A stretch of DNA of 64,000 nt from Cryptosporangium minutisporangium (GCF_039536245.1 NZ_BAAAYN010000011.1:1-64000); one strand, 5' to 3'; positions 16,285 to 25,728 are shown, counted from the stretch's first letter. Translations and numbers: made by a program. The notes: generated from the letters alone by a model not told the origin.

Positions 16285-17573
16285 CGCACCGCACCCGGCG
16301 TGAACTCGAGGTGCAGCTGGGTCAGGCCGCGCAGGATGTACGTCGGGAGATAACTGAACTTCCGGTCGCCCGCCGGCCCGTGGTGGGCCTCGGAGATCCG
16401 GATGTCCTCGGTCCGGTCCAGGAACCGCTCGATCGTGGCGCGCGTCTCCGCCCGGGCCAGCGGCGCTCCGGGGCACGAGTGGATGCCGCGCCCGAACGCG
16501 ATGTGCTGCCGGGCGTTCCGACGGTCGATGTCGAACACGGCCGGGTTCTCGAAGCGACGCGGATCGCGGTTCGCGGCGCCGTTGAGCAGCATGAGCGTGG
16601 TGCCGGCCGGAACGTCGACGCCACCCACGGTCGTCGGCACCCGGGAGAGCCGGAAGTCACCCTTGATCGGGCTCTCCAGCCGCAGGGTCTCCTCGATGAA
16701 CTGCGGGATCCGGTCCCGCTCGCGCCGCAGCAGCGCCTGGAGCTCGGGGTTCTCGCCCAGGATCTGGAACGCCGAGCTCAGCAGCCGGACCGTGGTCTCC
16801 TGGCCCGCCGAGTAGACGTTGCACGCCACCTTCGCGACGTCGGAGACGGTCGGCATCGAACCGTCCGGGAACGTCGCCGACGCCATACCGGTGAGGACGT
16901 CCTCGCGCGGGTTCCGGCGGCGGTCGTCGATGTAGGCGGAGAAGCGGTCGTAGAGGAACCCCAGCGGGTTGTGCTCCAGCGGCTTGTCCCCGGTTCCTCC
17001 GATACCGGCGCCGGATCGGGGACGCCGGAGTCCCGCGGCGATCTCGTCCCGGTCGGCCTCCGGGACCCCGAGCAGGTCGGCGATGACGAGCATCGTGTAC
17101 GGCGCCGCGAACCCGCTGATGAACTCGCCCTCGCCCGGCGCGAGGAAGGCGTCGAGCAGCTGGTCGGCCAGCTGCCACATCACCGCCTCGTTCTCCTTGA
17201 GGCGCTTGGGGGTGATCAGGCGCATCAGCAGCGCGCGGTGGTCGGTGTGGACGGGCGGGTCCATGCACGGGAGCTGGTCGCTCATCGGGAGCTCGGCCCG
17301 GTGCTCCTCGATCAGCGTGGAGACGTCGTCACCGGTGAGCGGGACCGGGAAGCCGGGGAACGGGCCGGTCACCGCCGTGCAGGAGGAGAACGTCACCGCG
17401 TCGTTGAACACCTGCACGGCCTCGTCGTAGCCGGTCACCATGAAGACGTCGTGGTGCGGCTCGCGCCGCACCGGGCTCTGGGCGCGGAGGGCCTCGAGGT
17501 ACGGGTACGGATCGGCCGCCACCTGGTCGTCCCGGAAGAAGTTCACCTCTGCGCTATCGGCACGGTCGTCCAT
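16281..17573 (-). CDS. Cytochrome P450
   Basis: A 430-residue soluble bacterial P450. The I-helix oxygen-binding motif is AGQETT (residues 256-261, Gln where Asp or Glu is common). The ExxR motif is E295-R298 and the haem loop is FGRGIHSCPGAPLAR with Cys367. It hydroxylates a hydrophobic substrate using the ferredoxin encoded by the overlapping downstream gene. The ATG has no close rival. The upstream 194-bp gap separates it from the aldehyde dehydrogenase and contains GTTGATCAAC near 17632, a possible operator half. Confidence 0.96.
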   Translation of the reverse strand: MDDRADSAEVNFFRDDQVAADPYPYLEALRAQSPVRREPHHDVFMVTGYDEAVQVFNDAVTFSSCTAVTGPFPGFPVPLTGDDVSTLIEEHRAELPMSDQLPCMDPPVHTDHRALLMRLITPKRLKENEAVMWQLADQLLDAFLAPGEGEFISGFAAPYTMLVIADLLGVPEADRDEIAAGLRRPRSGAGIGGTGDKPLEHNPLGFLYDRFSAYIDDRRRNPREDVLTGMASATFPDGSMPTVSDVAKVACNVYSAGQETTVRLLSSAFQILGENPELQALLRRERDRIPQFIEETLRLESPIKGDFRLSRVPTTVGGVDVPAGTTLMLLNGAANRDPRRFENPAVFDIDRRNARQHIAFGRGIHSCPGAPLARAETRATIERFLDRTEDIRISEAHHGPAGDRKFSYLPTYILRGLTQLHLEFTPGAVR

Positions 17574-17767
17574 CGATCCTTCTCTCGTCTCTGCGGAGCC
17601 TGCTGCCTCAGGGCAGGTGGGGTGGCCGCTTGTTGATCAACGTCGCTGGTAGGAGGGGCCCTCAGTGCTTCGCGACCGCGCCGGCCAGCGACGGCCCCGG
17701 CGCGAGCCGCCCCGACGGGGGCGATCCCGACGAGGACGGCTCCGCCGGAGGCGGCTCCGACGAAGAC

Positions 17768-19189
17768 TCAGTAGCCGAGGATGCCCTTGATCTCGAGGTA
17801 GTCGGTGAAGCCGAACTCGCCCCACTCGCGTCCGTTGCCGCTCTTCTTGTAGCCGCCGAACGGGCTGCAGAAGTCGAACGCGTTGTTGACGTACACCGCG
17901 CCGGCCCGGATCCGCCTCGCGACGGACCTGGCGAGTTCCTGGTCGGTGCCGGAGACGTTGGCCGCCAGCCCGTACTCGGTGTCGTTCGCGATCTCCACGG
18001 CCTGGTCGACGTCGTCGTAGCCGATGATGACGAGCACCGGGCCGAAGATCTCCTCGCGGGCGATCGTCATGTCGTTCGTGACGTTCGCGAAGACCGTGGG
18101 CTTGACGTAGAAGCCGGCCTCCAGCCCGTCCGGACGGCCCGGCCCGCCGGCCACCAGCGTGGCGCCTTCGTCGGTCCCCTTCTGGATCAGGGCCTGAACC
18201 TTCGCGAACTGCGCCTCCGACACCACCGGACCGATCGCGACCTCACCGGTCGGGTCGCCGACCGTGGTGGCGGCCGCGGCCTCCCGGGCGGCGGCGACGG
18301 CCTCGTCCATCCGCGCGCTGGGCACCAGCATGCGGGTGGCGGCGCTGCAGGTCTGTCCCGAGTTCATCATCACGCCGCCGACGCCGGTGGCGACGTTCCC
18401 CGCTAACGCGTCGTCGTCGAGGATGACGTGCGGGCCCTTGCCGCCCAGCTCCTGGACGACTCGCTTCACGGTGGGCGCGGCGTTCTTCGCGACCTCGATC
18501 CCGGCGCGCGTCGACCCGGTGAACGAGATCAGATCCACGTCCGGGTGGGCCGAGAGCGGGACACCGACGCCCGGTCCGTCGCCCTGGACGAGGTTGAACA
18601 CACCGGCCGGTACCCCGGCGGTGTCCAGGATCTCGGCGAAAATCTGGCCGACGCCCGGCACCTGCTCGGACGGCTTGAGAACCGTCGTGCAGCCGGTCGC
18701 CAGCGCCGGGAACACCTTGACCGCGATCTGGTTCAGCGGCCAGTTCCACGGCGTGATCAGCCCGCAGACGCCGATCGGCTCCTTGACCACGCGGGTCACC
18801 CCGCGCTGCTCCTCGAAGACGAAGTTCTCCAGCAGCTCGATCGCGGTGGTGAGGTGTCCGGCGCCGAGCCCCAGTTGGAAGCCGCCGGCCAGAGCCGCCG
18901 GTGCGCCCATCTCCTCGGTCAGTGCGGCGGCGAGGTCCTCGCTGCGCTTCTGGTAGACGTCGAGGATCGTGCGGAGCAGCTCGAGCCGCTCGTCCTTGCT
19001 CGTCGCCGACCAGGCCGGGAACGCAGCCTTGGCGGCGGCGACCGCCCGGTCGACGTCGGCGGCCGACCCCGCCGCTACCCGCCCGCACACCTGCTCGGTC
19101 GCCGGGTTGACCACGTCGATCGTCGCGGGTGTGGCCGGGTCGACCCACTGGCCACCGATGTAGAACTTCGAATATTCACGCATGGTCAC
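17768..19189 (-). CDS. Aldehyde dehydrogenase (NAD(P)+)
   Basis: A 473-residue ALDH with Asn149 in PWNW, the nucleotide-binding FTGSTRAG, general base Glu247 in QELGGKGP and nucleophile Cys281 in SGQTCSA. It oxidises an aldehyde to the acid. It directly follows a thiamine-diphosphate enzyme (one base between genes), so the likely substrate is the aldehyde released by decarboxylation or carboligase cleavage. Two starts, GTG at 19189 and ATG at 19183, differ by two residues. It ends a long operon that begins at 25728. Confidence 0.95.
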   Translation of the reverse strand: MTMREYSKFYIGGQWVDPATPATIDVVNPATEQVCGRVAAGSAADVDRAVAAAKAAFPAWSATSKDERLELLRTILDVYQKRSEDLAAALTEEMGAPAALAGGFQLGLGAGHLTTAIELLENFVFEEQRGVTRVVKEPIGVCGLITPWNWPLNQIAVKVFPALATGCTTVLKPSEQVPGVGQIFAEILDTAGVPAGVFNLVQGDGPGVGVPLSAHPDVDLISFTGSTRAGIEVAKNAAPTVKRVVQELGGKGPHVILDDDALAGNVATGVGGVMMNSGQTCSAATRMLVPSARMDEAVAAAREAAAATTVGDPTGEVAIGPVVSEAQFAKVQALIQKGTDEGATLVAGGPGRPDGLEAGFYVKPTVFANVTNDMTIAREEIFGPVLVIIGYDDVDQAVEIANDTEYGLAANVSGTDQELARSVARRIRAGAVYVNNAFDFCSPFGGYKKSGNGREWGEFGFTDYLEIKGILGY

Positions 19190-19190
19190 G

Positions 19191-20897
19191 TCACTGTGTC
19201 CCTTCGGCGTACCAGGTCCGGAACTCGTCGTAGCTCGGCATCTCTTCCGAGTTCGCCTTCGGGTCGATCACCACGTGGACGACGGCGGTCTTGCCGCTGG
19301 CGTAGGCGCGCTTGATCGCCGGGGCGATGTCCTCGTCGCGCTCCACGTACTCGCCGTGGCAACCGAAACCCTCGGCAACCTTGTCCAGGCGGGTGTTCGT
19401 GCTCCAGTGGGTGCCGGTCTCCCGGGAACCCTGGCCGAAGGTCCTCTTGTAGACGCCGACTTCGAGTCCCCAGGAGTAGTCCACGCCGACGACGCACACA
19501 AGAGGCAGGTTCAGCCGGGCGGCGGTCTCGAGCTCCGCGACGTGGAACAGGAACGACGAGTCGCCGGTGATCAGCATCAGCGGACGCCGCCCACCGTCGG
19601 CCACCCCGGCGCCCACCGCGTAGGGCAGGCCGGTGCCCAGGTGCCCGAAGTTCTGGTTCCAGATGACGTCGTTCGGCTTGGCCTGGGAGTACGTCCAGCC
19701 GAAGATCGTCGTCGCGCCGCCGTCGCGCACCATGATCCCGTCCGCCGGGAACACCTTCGTCGCCTCGACGATCATTCGGGCGGGGTGCACCGGCGAGCGG
19801 CCGGACGGCGCGCTCTCGGCCAGCTCGGCGAGGCGCTCCGCGTCCTTCGCGATCCAGTCGGCCAGCGCCGGTGCCGCCGTGCGCGGCGAGTCCGCCAACG
19901 CGTCGACGAGCTGCGGGACGATCGCGCGCAGGTCGCCGACGAGCGGAACGTCGATCGGTCGGTTCACGCCGACGGCCTGCGGGTCCTGCTCGACGAGGAT
20001 CCACTTCCGGTTCGCCTCGTTCGGGATCCAGTGCCGGCCCCGGCCGTAGTGCACCGGCTCGCCGAGCTCGGTGCCGAGCGCCAGGCAGAGGTCGGACTGC
20101 ACGACCGCATCGACCGCCGACGGCGAGAACCCGTACGGGAACGTGCGGTCCTCGCACCCCTTGAGGTACGAGGTGCCGCCGGACGTCTGGATGATCGGGC
20201 AGGCCATCGCGTCGGCGAGCGCGCGGACCGACTCCCCCACTCGTGCGGTGTGCACACCGTGCCCGACCAGCAGGATCGGATGCTTCGCCGCCCGGATCAA
20301 CTCGACCGCCTCGGCGATCCGCTCCGGCCCGGCGGTCTGGTTCACCAGCCGGTACGCGGACGGCGGCAGGGCCGGGGGCACGTCGAGCTCGGCCTGGATG
20401 ACGTGCGACGGGTACTCGACGTACGCCGGGCCCGGTGTTCCGGACAGCGCCGCCCGTAAGGCTTGGCGGAGGACCTCGTCGGTCTGGTCCGGGTACTCGA
20501 TGCTGGCGGAGTACTTGACCGACGGCTCGACCAGCTCGGCCTGCTTCACGAACTGGATCCGTCCGCGCCGCACCCGCTGCTCGGTGATCCGGGCGCGCTG
20601 GCCGCCGAGGAAGATCACCGGCGAGTTCTCCACCTTCGCGCACATGATCGCCGGCGCCAGGTTCGCGATGCCGGGCCCGAGCGTGCCGATGCAGACCGCG
20701 GGTCCCCCGGTCATCCGGGAGACCGCCTCGGCCATGAAGCCGGCGGACGCTTCGTGGTGCGGCGCGACGACGCTCCAGCCCCGCTCGTCGGCGAGGTGGA
20801 ACATGTGCACGAAGTTCGGGTCGGGGATGCCGAAGAGCGTGTTCACGCCCTCGGCTTCGAGCAAGTCCAGGATGCGTTCGTAAACCTTGACCGTCAT
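19191..20897 (-). CDS. Thiamine diphosphate-dependent decarboxylase/lyase
   Basis: A 568-residue three-domain ThDP enzyme related to acetolactate synthase, benzoylformate decarboxylase and benzaldehyde lyase. Glu of the N-terminal pyrimidine domain is in HHEASAGFMAE. The central FAD/NAD-like domain follows, and the pyrophosphate domain has the GDSSFLF start of the Mg-ThDP motif. It probably removes CO2 from a 2-oxoacid or splits a 2-hydroxyacyl unit to an aldehyde for the adjacent dehydrogenase. The start overlaps the SDR stop (ATGA). True acetolactate synthase is unlikely given the neighbours and lack of a small subunit. Confidence 0.9.
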   Translation of the reverse strand: MTVKVYERILDLLEAEGVNTLFGIPDPNFVHMFHLADERGWSVVAPHHEASAGFMAEAVSRMTGGPAVCIGTLGPGIANLAPAIMCAKVENSPVIFLGGQRARITEQRVRRGRIQFVKQAELVEPSVKYSASIEYPDQTDEVLRQALRAALSGTPGPAYVEYPSHVIQAELDVPPALPPSAYRLVNQTAGPERIAEAVELIRAAKHPILLVGHGVHTARVGESVRALADAMACPIIQTSGGTSYLKGCEDRTFPYGFSPSAVDAVVQSDLCLALGTELGEPVHYGRGRHWIPNEANRKWILVEQDPQAVGVNRPIDVPLVGDLRAIVPQLVDALADSPRTAAPALADWIAKDAERLAELAESAPSGRSPVHPARMIVEATKVFPADGIMVRDGGATTIFGWTYSQAKPNDVIWNQNFGHLGTGLPYAVGAGVADGGRRPLMLITGDSSFLFHVAELETAARLNLPLVCVVGVDYSWGLEVGVYKRTFGQGSRETGTHWSTNTRLDKVAEGFGCHGEYVERDEDIAPAIKRAYASGKTAVVHVVIDPKANSEEMPSYDEFRTWYAEGTQ

Positions 20898-21805
20898 GAG
20901 GTCCTCGCCATTTCGAAACTACGCTGGATGTGGTCGACGAACGCCGACGGGACGACCGGCAGGGTCCACGGGTCGCTGGTGTCGCGGATCGTGGAGATTT
21001 CGTCGGCGACCTGCTCGATCGACCAGGAGGGCCGGTACACACCCCGGCTCTCGGCGACCCAGGCCCGCGCGACCCGGCCGGCCATCGTCACCAGCACCTC
21101 GCCGCTGATCGAACAGGACTCGTGTGCGAGCCAGCCGACGACCGGAGCCGTCAGCTCCGGGTCCATCGGCGGGTACGCCGACGTGTCGAGCCCTTCGGCG
21201 AGCCTGGTCAGCGCGCCGGGGGCGATGACGTTGGACTTCACGCCGGAGGCCGCCCCCTCGAGCGCGGCCACGTGGGAGAGCCCGATCACGCCCGCCTTCG
21301 CCGCGCTGTAGTTCGCGACCTGGTGGTTGCCGTAGAGGCCGCCGATCGAGGAGGTCAGCACGATTCGGCCGTACCCGGCCGCGGCCATCACCGGGAACGC
21401 CGGCCGGACGACGTGGAACGCACCGCGGAGATGGACGTCGAGCACGGCGTCGAAGTCCTCGTAGGTCATCTCCGTCAGCGGCGCCCGCCGGTTGTTGCCC
21501 GCGTTGTGGACGAGGACGTCGATCCGGCCGAAGTGCTCGATGGCCGCGGCGACGATCGCCTGACCGCCCTCGGGCGTCGCCACCGACTCCGTGCAGGCCA
21601 CGGCCTGCCCGCCGGCCTTGTCGATCTCCCGGACGACCTCGGTGGCCGGGCCGTCGTCGGCCCCGTCGCCGCTGATGCTGACGCCCGGGTCGTTGACGAC
21701 GACCTTCGCGCCCTTCGCGGCGAGCAGCAGGGCATAGGCCCGCCCCAGGCCACGTCCGGCGCCAGTGACGACGGCGACCCGGTCGTCAAAGCGCAGTTCG
21801 CTCAT
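20894..21805 (-). CDS. SDR of the MFE-2 (3-hydroxyacyl-CoA dehydrogenase) type
   Basis: A 303-residue SDR. The N-terminal VAVVTGAGRGLGRAYALLLA followed by KVVVNDPG is characteristic of the dehydrogenase domain of multifunctional enzyme type 2. The catalytic residues are Ser in LTSSIGG and Tyr-Lys in YSAAKAG. The C-terminal extension of about 50 residues is usual for that subgroup. It likely oxidises a 3-hydroxyacyl-CoA. The ATG at 21805 overlaps the stop of a 33-codon ORF by four bases, which implies coupled translation. Its stop overlaps the ThDP gene start. Confidence 0.92.
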   Translation of the reverse strand: MSELRFDDRVAVVTGAGRGLGRAYALLLAAKGAKVVVNDPGVSISGDGADDGPATEVVREIDKAGGQAVACTESVATPEGGQAIVAAAIEHFGRIDVLVHNAGNNRRAPLTEMTYEDFDAVLDVHLRGAFHVVRPAFPVMAAAGYGRIVLTSSIGGLYGNHQVANYSAAKAGVIGLSHVAALEGAASGVKSNVIAPGALTRLAEGLDTSAYPPMDPELTAPVVGWLAHESCSISGEVLVTMAGRVARAWVAESRGVYRPSWSIEQVADEISTIRDTSDPWTLPVVPSAFVDHIQRSFEMARTS

Positions 21806-21903
21806 GAGCGCAGCTCCAGAGCGTCGAGGACGTCGAGGCACTTCGCTCTCAGGGCGTCGTCGCGGTCGATCTCGGGCGTCTCGGTCGGTGCGCAGTTGTG
21901 CAT
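21802..21903 (-). CDS. 33-residue mini-ORF resembling the BVMO N-terminus
   Basis: A 33-codon frame begins with ATG at 21903, eight bases after the Rieske oxygenase stop and preceded by GAGGAA. It ends with a stop that overlaps the next SDR start. Its start, MHNCAPTETPEIDRDDALR, closely matches the first residues of the BVMO at 52511-54343 (MQNLQNCAPTATPEVDHDALR). That BVMO also follows a paralogous Rieske gene with the same short gap. It is either a remnant left by deletion of a BVMO gene or a conserved leader or docking peptide. Translation signals are intact; function is unknown. Confidence 0.65.
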   Translation of the reverse strand: MHNCAPTETPEIDRDDALRAKCLDVLDALELRS

Positions 21904-21911
21904 CGGGTTCC

Positions 21912-23273
21912 TCAGGTCAGGTCGGTCGGTGCGCCGGTGCCCATGTACTTCGCGAGGTTGTGGTGGAGATTCGCCACGCTGCGCTCGCTGTACGGGTTGG
22001 GCTTCGGCCCGGAGAAACCCCGCGACTTCATGCCCTTCTGGACGGCCGCCATGTTGGAGAAGTCCTGCGGCAGCACCGTCCGCCAGTTCGGGTCGTCCTC
22101 CGGGGTGTACTCCCACTCGGTGGCCGGCTCCTGGCCAGCCGGGTAGAGCTGGTACACCGCGACCTCGAAGATGCATTTGTCGGGGTCGTAGCCGTAGGGC
22201 CGGGCGCTGTAGCAGAGCATGTTGTTCTGCCCGTGCCCGATCTGGAAGTTCGGGAAGATCTGGAAGGCCGTGCCGGACTTGGCGGCCACCTCCGGCGGGA
22301 TCGTCGGCCAGACCACGCCTCGCTCGGCGTCCTCCCGCCGGGCGGTCGCCATCCAGTACTGCAGAACCTCGGGCGGGGGCGTCCCCTCCGGAAGCTCCTG
22401 CTCCAGCCGGTTGGCGACCTCGACGAGCGTCTCGGTGGTGTTGGTGTTCGCGTTCTGCCAGATGAAGTTCTGCATCACAGCGGTGGACACCCGGGCGTCC
22501 GCCCCGCCGGCGATCCGCACCTTCCCCTGGTTGCCCTCCAGGCCCTTCGGAGCCTCGAAGCCGATGTTGCTGTGCTTGCCCTGCGCCTTCGCCCAGCCGA
22601 GGTTCGCCCCGAACTGGTTGAACTCGGGGTGGGTGTAGGGCACGTGGTAGATCTCCATGAAGGCCTCGAGTGCGACCTTCCAGTTGCAGTCGAAGACCAA
22701 CCATCGACGCCACCGGTACCGGAAGTTCTCCAGCTGGTATGGCTCGAGCAGGCCGGCCGCCGGCTCCAGGTAGTCCCGCAGCGGCTCGCACTCCGGGTCC
22801 AGGTTGATCCAGATCCAGCCGCCCCAGGTGTCGACCTTCACGTTCGTGAGCCGGATCTTGTCGTCGGTCAGCCCGCACGGCCAGTCCTGCTTCTCGGCGA
22901 CGAACGTGTTCTCGCCGTCGAGGTTGTACCGCCACCCGTGGTACCCGCAGACGAACCCTCGGCCGCGCCCCCGGGCGTCGTGCTTGCCGGGCGGGGTGTC
23001 GAGCAGCCGACGGCCCCGGTGGGAGCACACGTTGTAGTACGCCCGGAACGTGTTCGGCCCGCTCCGGACGACGATGATCGAGTCGTCCAGGATGTCGTAG
23101 GTGAGGTAGCTCCCGACCTGCGGGAGCTCCTCCACCCGCCCGACCTGCTGCCAGACCTTGGCCCACAGCTTGTCGCGCTCGGCCCGGGCGTACTCGGTGG
23201 AGATGTACGCCTCCACGCCGATCGTGACCGGCTGGGACAGCGCCTCGGTGGTCTTCTCAACCGTCTCGGTCAT
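21912..23273 (-). CDS. Rieske non-haem iron oxygenase, large subunit (paralogue 1)
   Basis: A 453-residue ring-hydroxylating-type oxygenase. The Rieske cluster ligands are Cys83-x-His85 (CSHRG) and Cys109-x2-His112 (CGYHGW). The mononuclear iron histidines are His210 and His215 in EIYHVPYTHPEF, after the conserved DCNWKVALEAF. No small subunit gene is adjacent, as in KshA-like monooxygenases that need a separate reductase. The ATG at 23273 (GGGAG upstream) gives the same MTETVE start as the paralogue at 54351. Operon neighbours suggest hydroxylation upstream of an SDR and a ThDP lyase. Confidence 0.94.
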   Translation of the reverse strand: MTETVEKTTEALSQPVTIGVEAYISTEYARAERDKLWAKVWQQVGRVEELPQVGSYLTYDILDDSIIVVRSGPNTFRAYYNVCSHRGRRLLDTPPGKHDARGRGRGFVCGYHGWRYNLDGENTFVAEKQDWPCGLTDDKIRLTNVKVDTWGGWIWINLDPECEPLRDYLEPAAGLLEPYQLENFRYRWRRWLVFDCNWKVALEAFMEIYHVPYTHPEFNQFGANLGWAKAQGKHSNIGFEAPKGLEGNQGKVRIAGGADARVSTAVMQNFIWQNANTNTTETLVEVANRLEQELPEGTPPPEVLQYWMATARREDAERGVVWPTIPPEVAAKSGTAFQIFPNFQIGHGQNNMLCYSARPYGYDPDKCIFEVAVYQLYPAGQEPATEWEYTPEDDPNWRTVLPQDFSNMAAVQKGMKSRGFSGPKPNPYSERSVANLHHNLAKYMGTGAPTDLT

Positions 23274-23290
23274 CCAGTCTCCCGAAGAAG

Positions 23291-24130
23291 TCAGCGCGTG
23301 ATCGCTGCGCGGAATCCCTCGTCTTTGAGGAAGAGGGATGTGTTGTCGGCGCCCAGGTGCGTCCACTTGAGGTTGAGACCGCCGTCGACCAGGAGCGTTT
23401 GTCCGGTGAGGTAGCTCGACAGGTCGGAGAGCAGGAACAGGATCGGCCCAGCCTGTTCCTCCGGGCGGCCACGGCGACCCATCGCGATCGCACGCTGATC
23501 ACGCTCGGCGTCGTGGTCGACGTAGGCGCCGGACGCGGGGGTCTCGGTCACGCCGGGCGCGACCGCGTTCACCCGGATCGCGTACGGCGCCAGTTCGACC
23601 GCCATCGTGCGGGTCGCCGCGACCACGGCGGCCTTCGCGGTGCCGTAGGCGATGTGCAGCGGCGCGGTGTTCATCCCGCTGATCGACGAGATCGAGACCA
23701 GGGACCCCGGGCGGCCCTGGGCCTTGAGTTCGGCGGCGACCGCCTGGCTCATGAAGAACATCGTCTCGAGGTTCTGCTGGAACAGCGCGCGCCAGTCGGT
23801 GCGGGTCACGCGGGTGGCGGGCATCCAGGTTGCCGGCGCGGCTCCGCCCGCGACGTTGACCAGCCCGTACAGCGTGCCATCCGCTTTGGTCGCGGCCTCC
23901 AGCACGGTGGCGACGCCGTCGTCGGTGGACGCGTCGGCGGCGACCGGCACCACCGACAGCCCTTCGGCCGCCAGTGGCGCGATGTGCTTGTCGAGGTTCT
24001 CCGGCGAGCGGCTGACCGCGATCGCGGTCGCCCCGGCCTCGGCGACCATCCGCGTCACCGTGGTGCCGATCCCGCCACCGCCGGCACCGGAGACGACGAC
24101 GACGCGCCCGTCCAGTCCGAGGATGCTCAT
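23291..24130 (-). CDS. SDR-family oxidoreductase with atypical cofactor loop
   Basis: A 279-residue SDR with VVVVSGAGGGGIGTTVTRM in place of the usual TGxxxGxG. Catalytic SISSISG and AYGTAKAA are kept, as is YLTGQTLLVDGG, followed by a longer tail of about 25 residues. Start overlaps the SMP-30-like gene's stop by four bases. It is 17 bp upstream of the Rieske gene and so belongs to the same operon. It may act on the alcohol formed by that oxygenase. Confidence 0.9.
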   Translation of the reverse strand: MSILGLDGRVVVVSGAGGGGIGTTVTRMVAEAGATAIAVSRSPENLDKHIAPLAAEGLSVVPVAADASTDDGVATVLEAATKADGTLYGLVNVAGGAAPATWMPATRVTRTDWRALFQQNLETMFFMSQAVAAELKAQGRPGSLVSISSISGMNTAPLHIAYGTAKAAVVAATRTMAVELAPYAIRVNAVAPGVTETPASGAYVDHDAERDQRAIAMGRRGRPEEQAGPILFLLSDLSSYLTGQTLLVDGGLNLKWTHLGADNTSLFLKDEGFRAAITR

Positions 24131-25728
24131 CGCGTCCCCTCCTTCAGTGCCAGGACGCTGCCGTCGCCGTCCGCGGAGACGTAGAGCGTCCCGTCCGGCC
24201 CCGCGGCGATCCCGGCGAACGGCCCCTCAGGCCCGGAGAAGGGTTGGAGCCCGAGCAGCGGCTTCGGCGTGACGCCGGGCGGTGCCCCCACCGGGAGGTC
24301 TCGCGCGATCGTCTGCTGCGCCTTGCTCCCGAGATCGACGCTGATCAGCGTCTTCGCTCCGACGTCGAGCACGAAGAGGCGGCTGCCCTGGACCACGATT
24401 CCCTGCGGCCGCTCCAAGCCGTCGACGACGGTGTCGACGCCGGAAGCGGTGACCGCGACGATCCGGCCCGCACCGGACTCGGCGATCAAGCAGGTCCCGT
24501 CCTCGGCGAACGCGACCCCGACCGGCTGATCCAGTCCGGCGGCCAGCTCCTCGAAGTTGCCGGACCGGACCGCAACCACCCGGCCCGCGCCGAACTCGGC
24601 CGCGACGACGTCCCCTCCCGGTCCGACCGCAACTCCGTAGAGCTGGTCGAGCCCCTCGGCCAGCACGTCGCTCTCGCTGCTCGCCGGCCGGTAGCGGGTG
24701 ATCTGACCCAGGGACGTGGTGACGAGGAACTCGCCGTCGCCGGACGCCGTCACCCCGCGGACGTAGCCGGGGTAGCCGGGGCTGAAGAGCATGCCCACCG
24801 TCTCCGGCGCGGCGCCGGCACGCAACTCGTAGAAGTTCGCCCCGTCGGCGACGTAGAGCCGGCCGTCGGCGCCCACCGTCAGGTCGAGCGGCCCGTTCAG
24901 GCCGGCGGGAAGAGTCGGCCGGGTGGTTCCGTCACCGAGGATCTCGGTGATCGCACCGCTGAAGCTCGAGACGAACAGCCGGTCGCCGACGAATGTCAGA
25001 TTGTCGATGCCGGGTGCGAGCGTGGCCAGCACCGTGCTCTCGCCGGAGCGCGGGTCGATGCGCAGGACCTGACCGCTACCGCACTGCGTGGAGACGATGT
25101 AGCCCGCGGGGTCGAACTTCACCGCGGAGGGACCGCCCAGATCGCCCGCGACCCGCTCGGGCTCGCCGCCCTCCGGATCGACCTTCCAGATCTCGTTCGT
25201 GCCCAGCAGCGGGTAGTAGAGCTTCCCGTCCGGGCCGGCTTCCAGCGCGTTGGGCATCATTAGCCCCTCGAGCAGGACTCGAGGAGTGCCGCCGTCGAGC
25301 GGAAGCTCCAGCAGGCGCCCGCCGATCCGGCATTCGTCGACGAACAGCCGACCTTGGTGGAACGTGATGCCGTTCGCGCCGGGCAGGTCGTCGCGTAAGA
25401 CCCGGGTGCGGCCGTCGTCGCTGCGGACGCTCACCCGCCCGTCGTAGTACTCGGTGATGTAGAGATCGCCGTTCGCGTCGAAGGCCAGGTCGTCGGGCGC
25501 GACGATCTCGCTGCCCTTCGCGCTGATGGTTTCCAGTTGCCCGGTCTCGAGGTCCAGCGCGCTGATCGAGCTACCGGATACCTGGGCGATGTAGATCCGG
25601 CCGTCCACGCCGGTGCGTAAGCCGTTGGCGCCGAACAGCCGGCTCGGTGGGGTGAGGCGTTCCAGGCTCCACCCATCGGCGAGGCCGGCCGGCGTCGCGC
25701 CGGTGAATCGTGACCGCTGCAAAACCAT
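24127..25728 (-). CDS. SMP-30/NHL-type beta-propeller protein
   Basis: A 533-residue protein made of repeated 40-50-residue blade units (for example GVDGRIYIAQVSG, DANGDLYITEYYDGR, GADGRLYVADGANFYEL, GPDGTLYVSADGDG). This is the pattern of SMP-30/gluconolactonase and NHL propellers, long enough for a double propeller. No signal peptide is evident. Lactonase or hydrolase activity is possible, but the calcium-binding residues cannot be confirmed by eye. It is first in the operon running to 17768, with the shared operator 56 bp upstream of its ATG. Confidence 0.82.
   Translation of the reverse strand: MVLQRSRFTGATPAGLADGWSLERLTPPSRLFGANGLRTGVDGRIYIAQVSGSSISALDLETGQLETISAKGSEIVAPDDLAFDANGDLYITEYYDGRVSVRSDDGRTRVLRDDLPGANGITFHQGRLFVDECRIGGRLLELPLDGGTPRVLLEGLMMPNALEAGPDGKLYYPLLGTNEIWKVDPEGGEPERVAGDLGGPSAVKFDPAGYIVSTQCGSGQVLRIDPRSGESTVLATLAPGIDNLTFVGDRLFVSSFSGAITEILGDGTTRPTLPAGLNGPLDLTVGADGRLYVADGANFYELRAGAAPETVGMLFSPGYPGYVRGVTASGDGEFLVTTSLGQITRYRPASSESDVLAEGLDQLYGVAVGPGGDVVAAEFGAGRVVAVRSGNFEELAAGLDQPVGVAFAEDGTCLIAESGAGRIVAVTASGVDTVVDGLERPQGIVVQGSRLFVLDVGAKTLISVDLGSKAQQTIARDLPVGAPPGVTPKPLLGLQPFSGPEGPFAGIAAGPDGTLYVSADGDGSVLALKEGTR

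Noticed and set aside
17630-18406. A 258-residue plus-strand frame over the P450-ALDH gap
   Set aside because: It runs antisense through the aldehyde dehydrogenase gene; low complexity in the gap gives no protein signal.
19191-20897. Acetolactate synthase for branched-chain amino acid synthesis
   Set aside because: No regulatory subunit or ilv genes; it sits in a catabolic operon directly before an aldehyde dehydrogenase.
21802-23166. A 454-residue minus-strand frame ending with the mini-ORF
   Set aside because: Most of it is antiphase within the Rieske gene and lacks homology; only the last 33 codons after the Rieske stop are kept.
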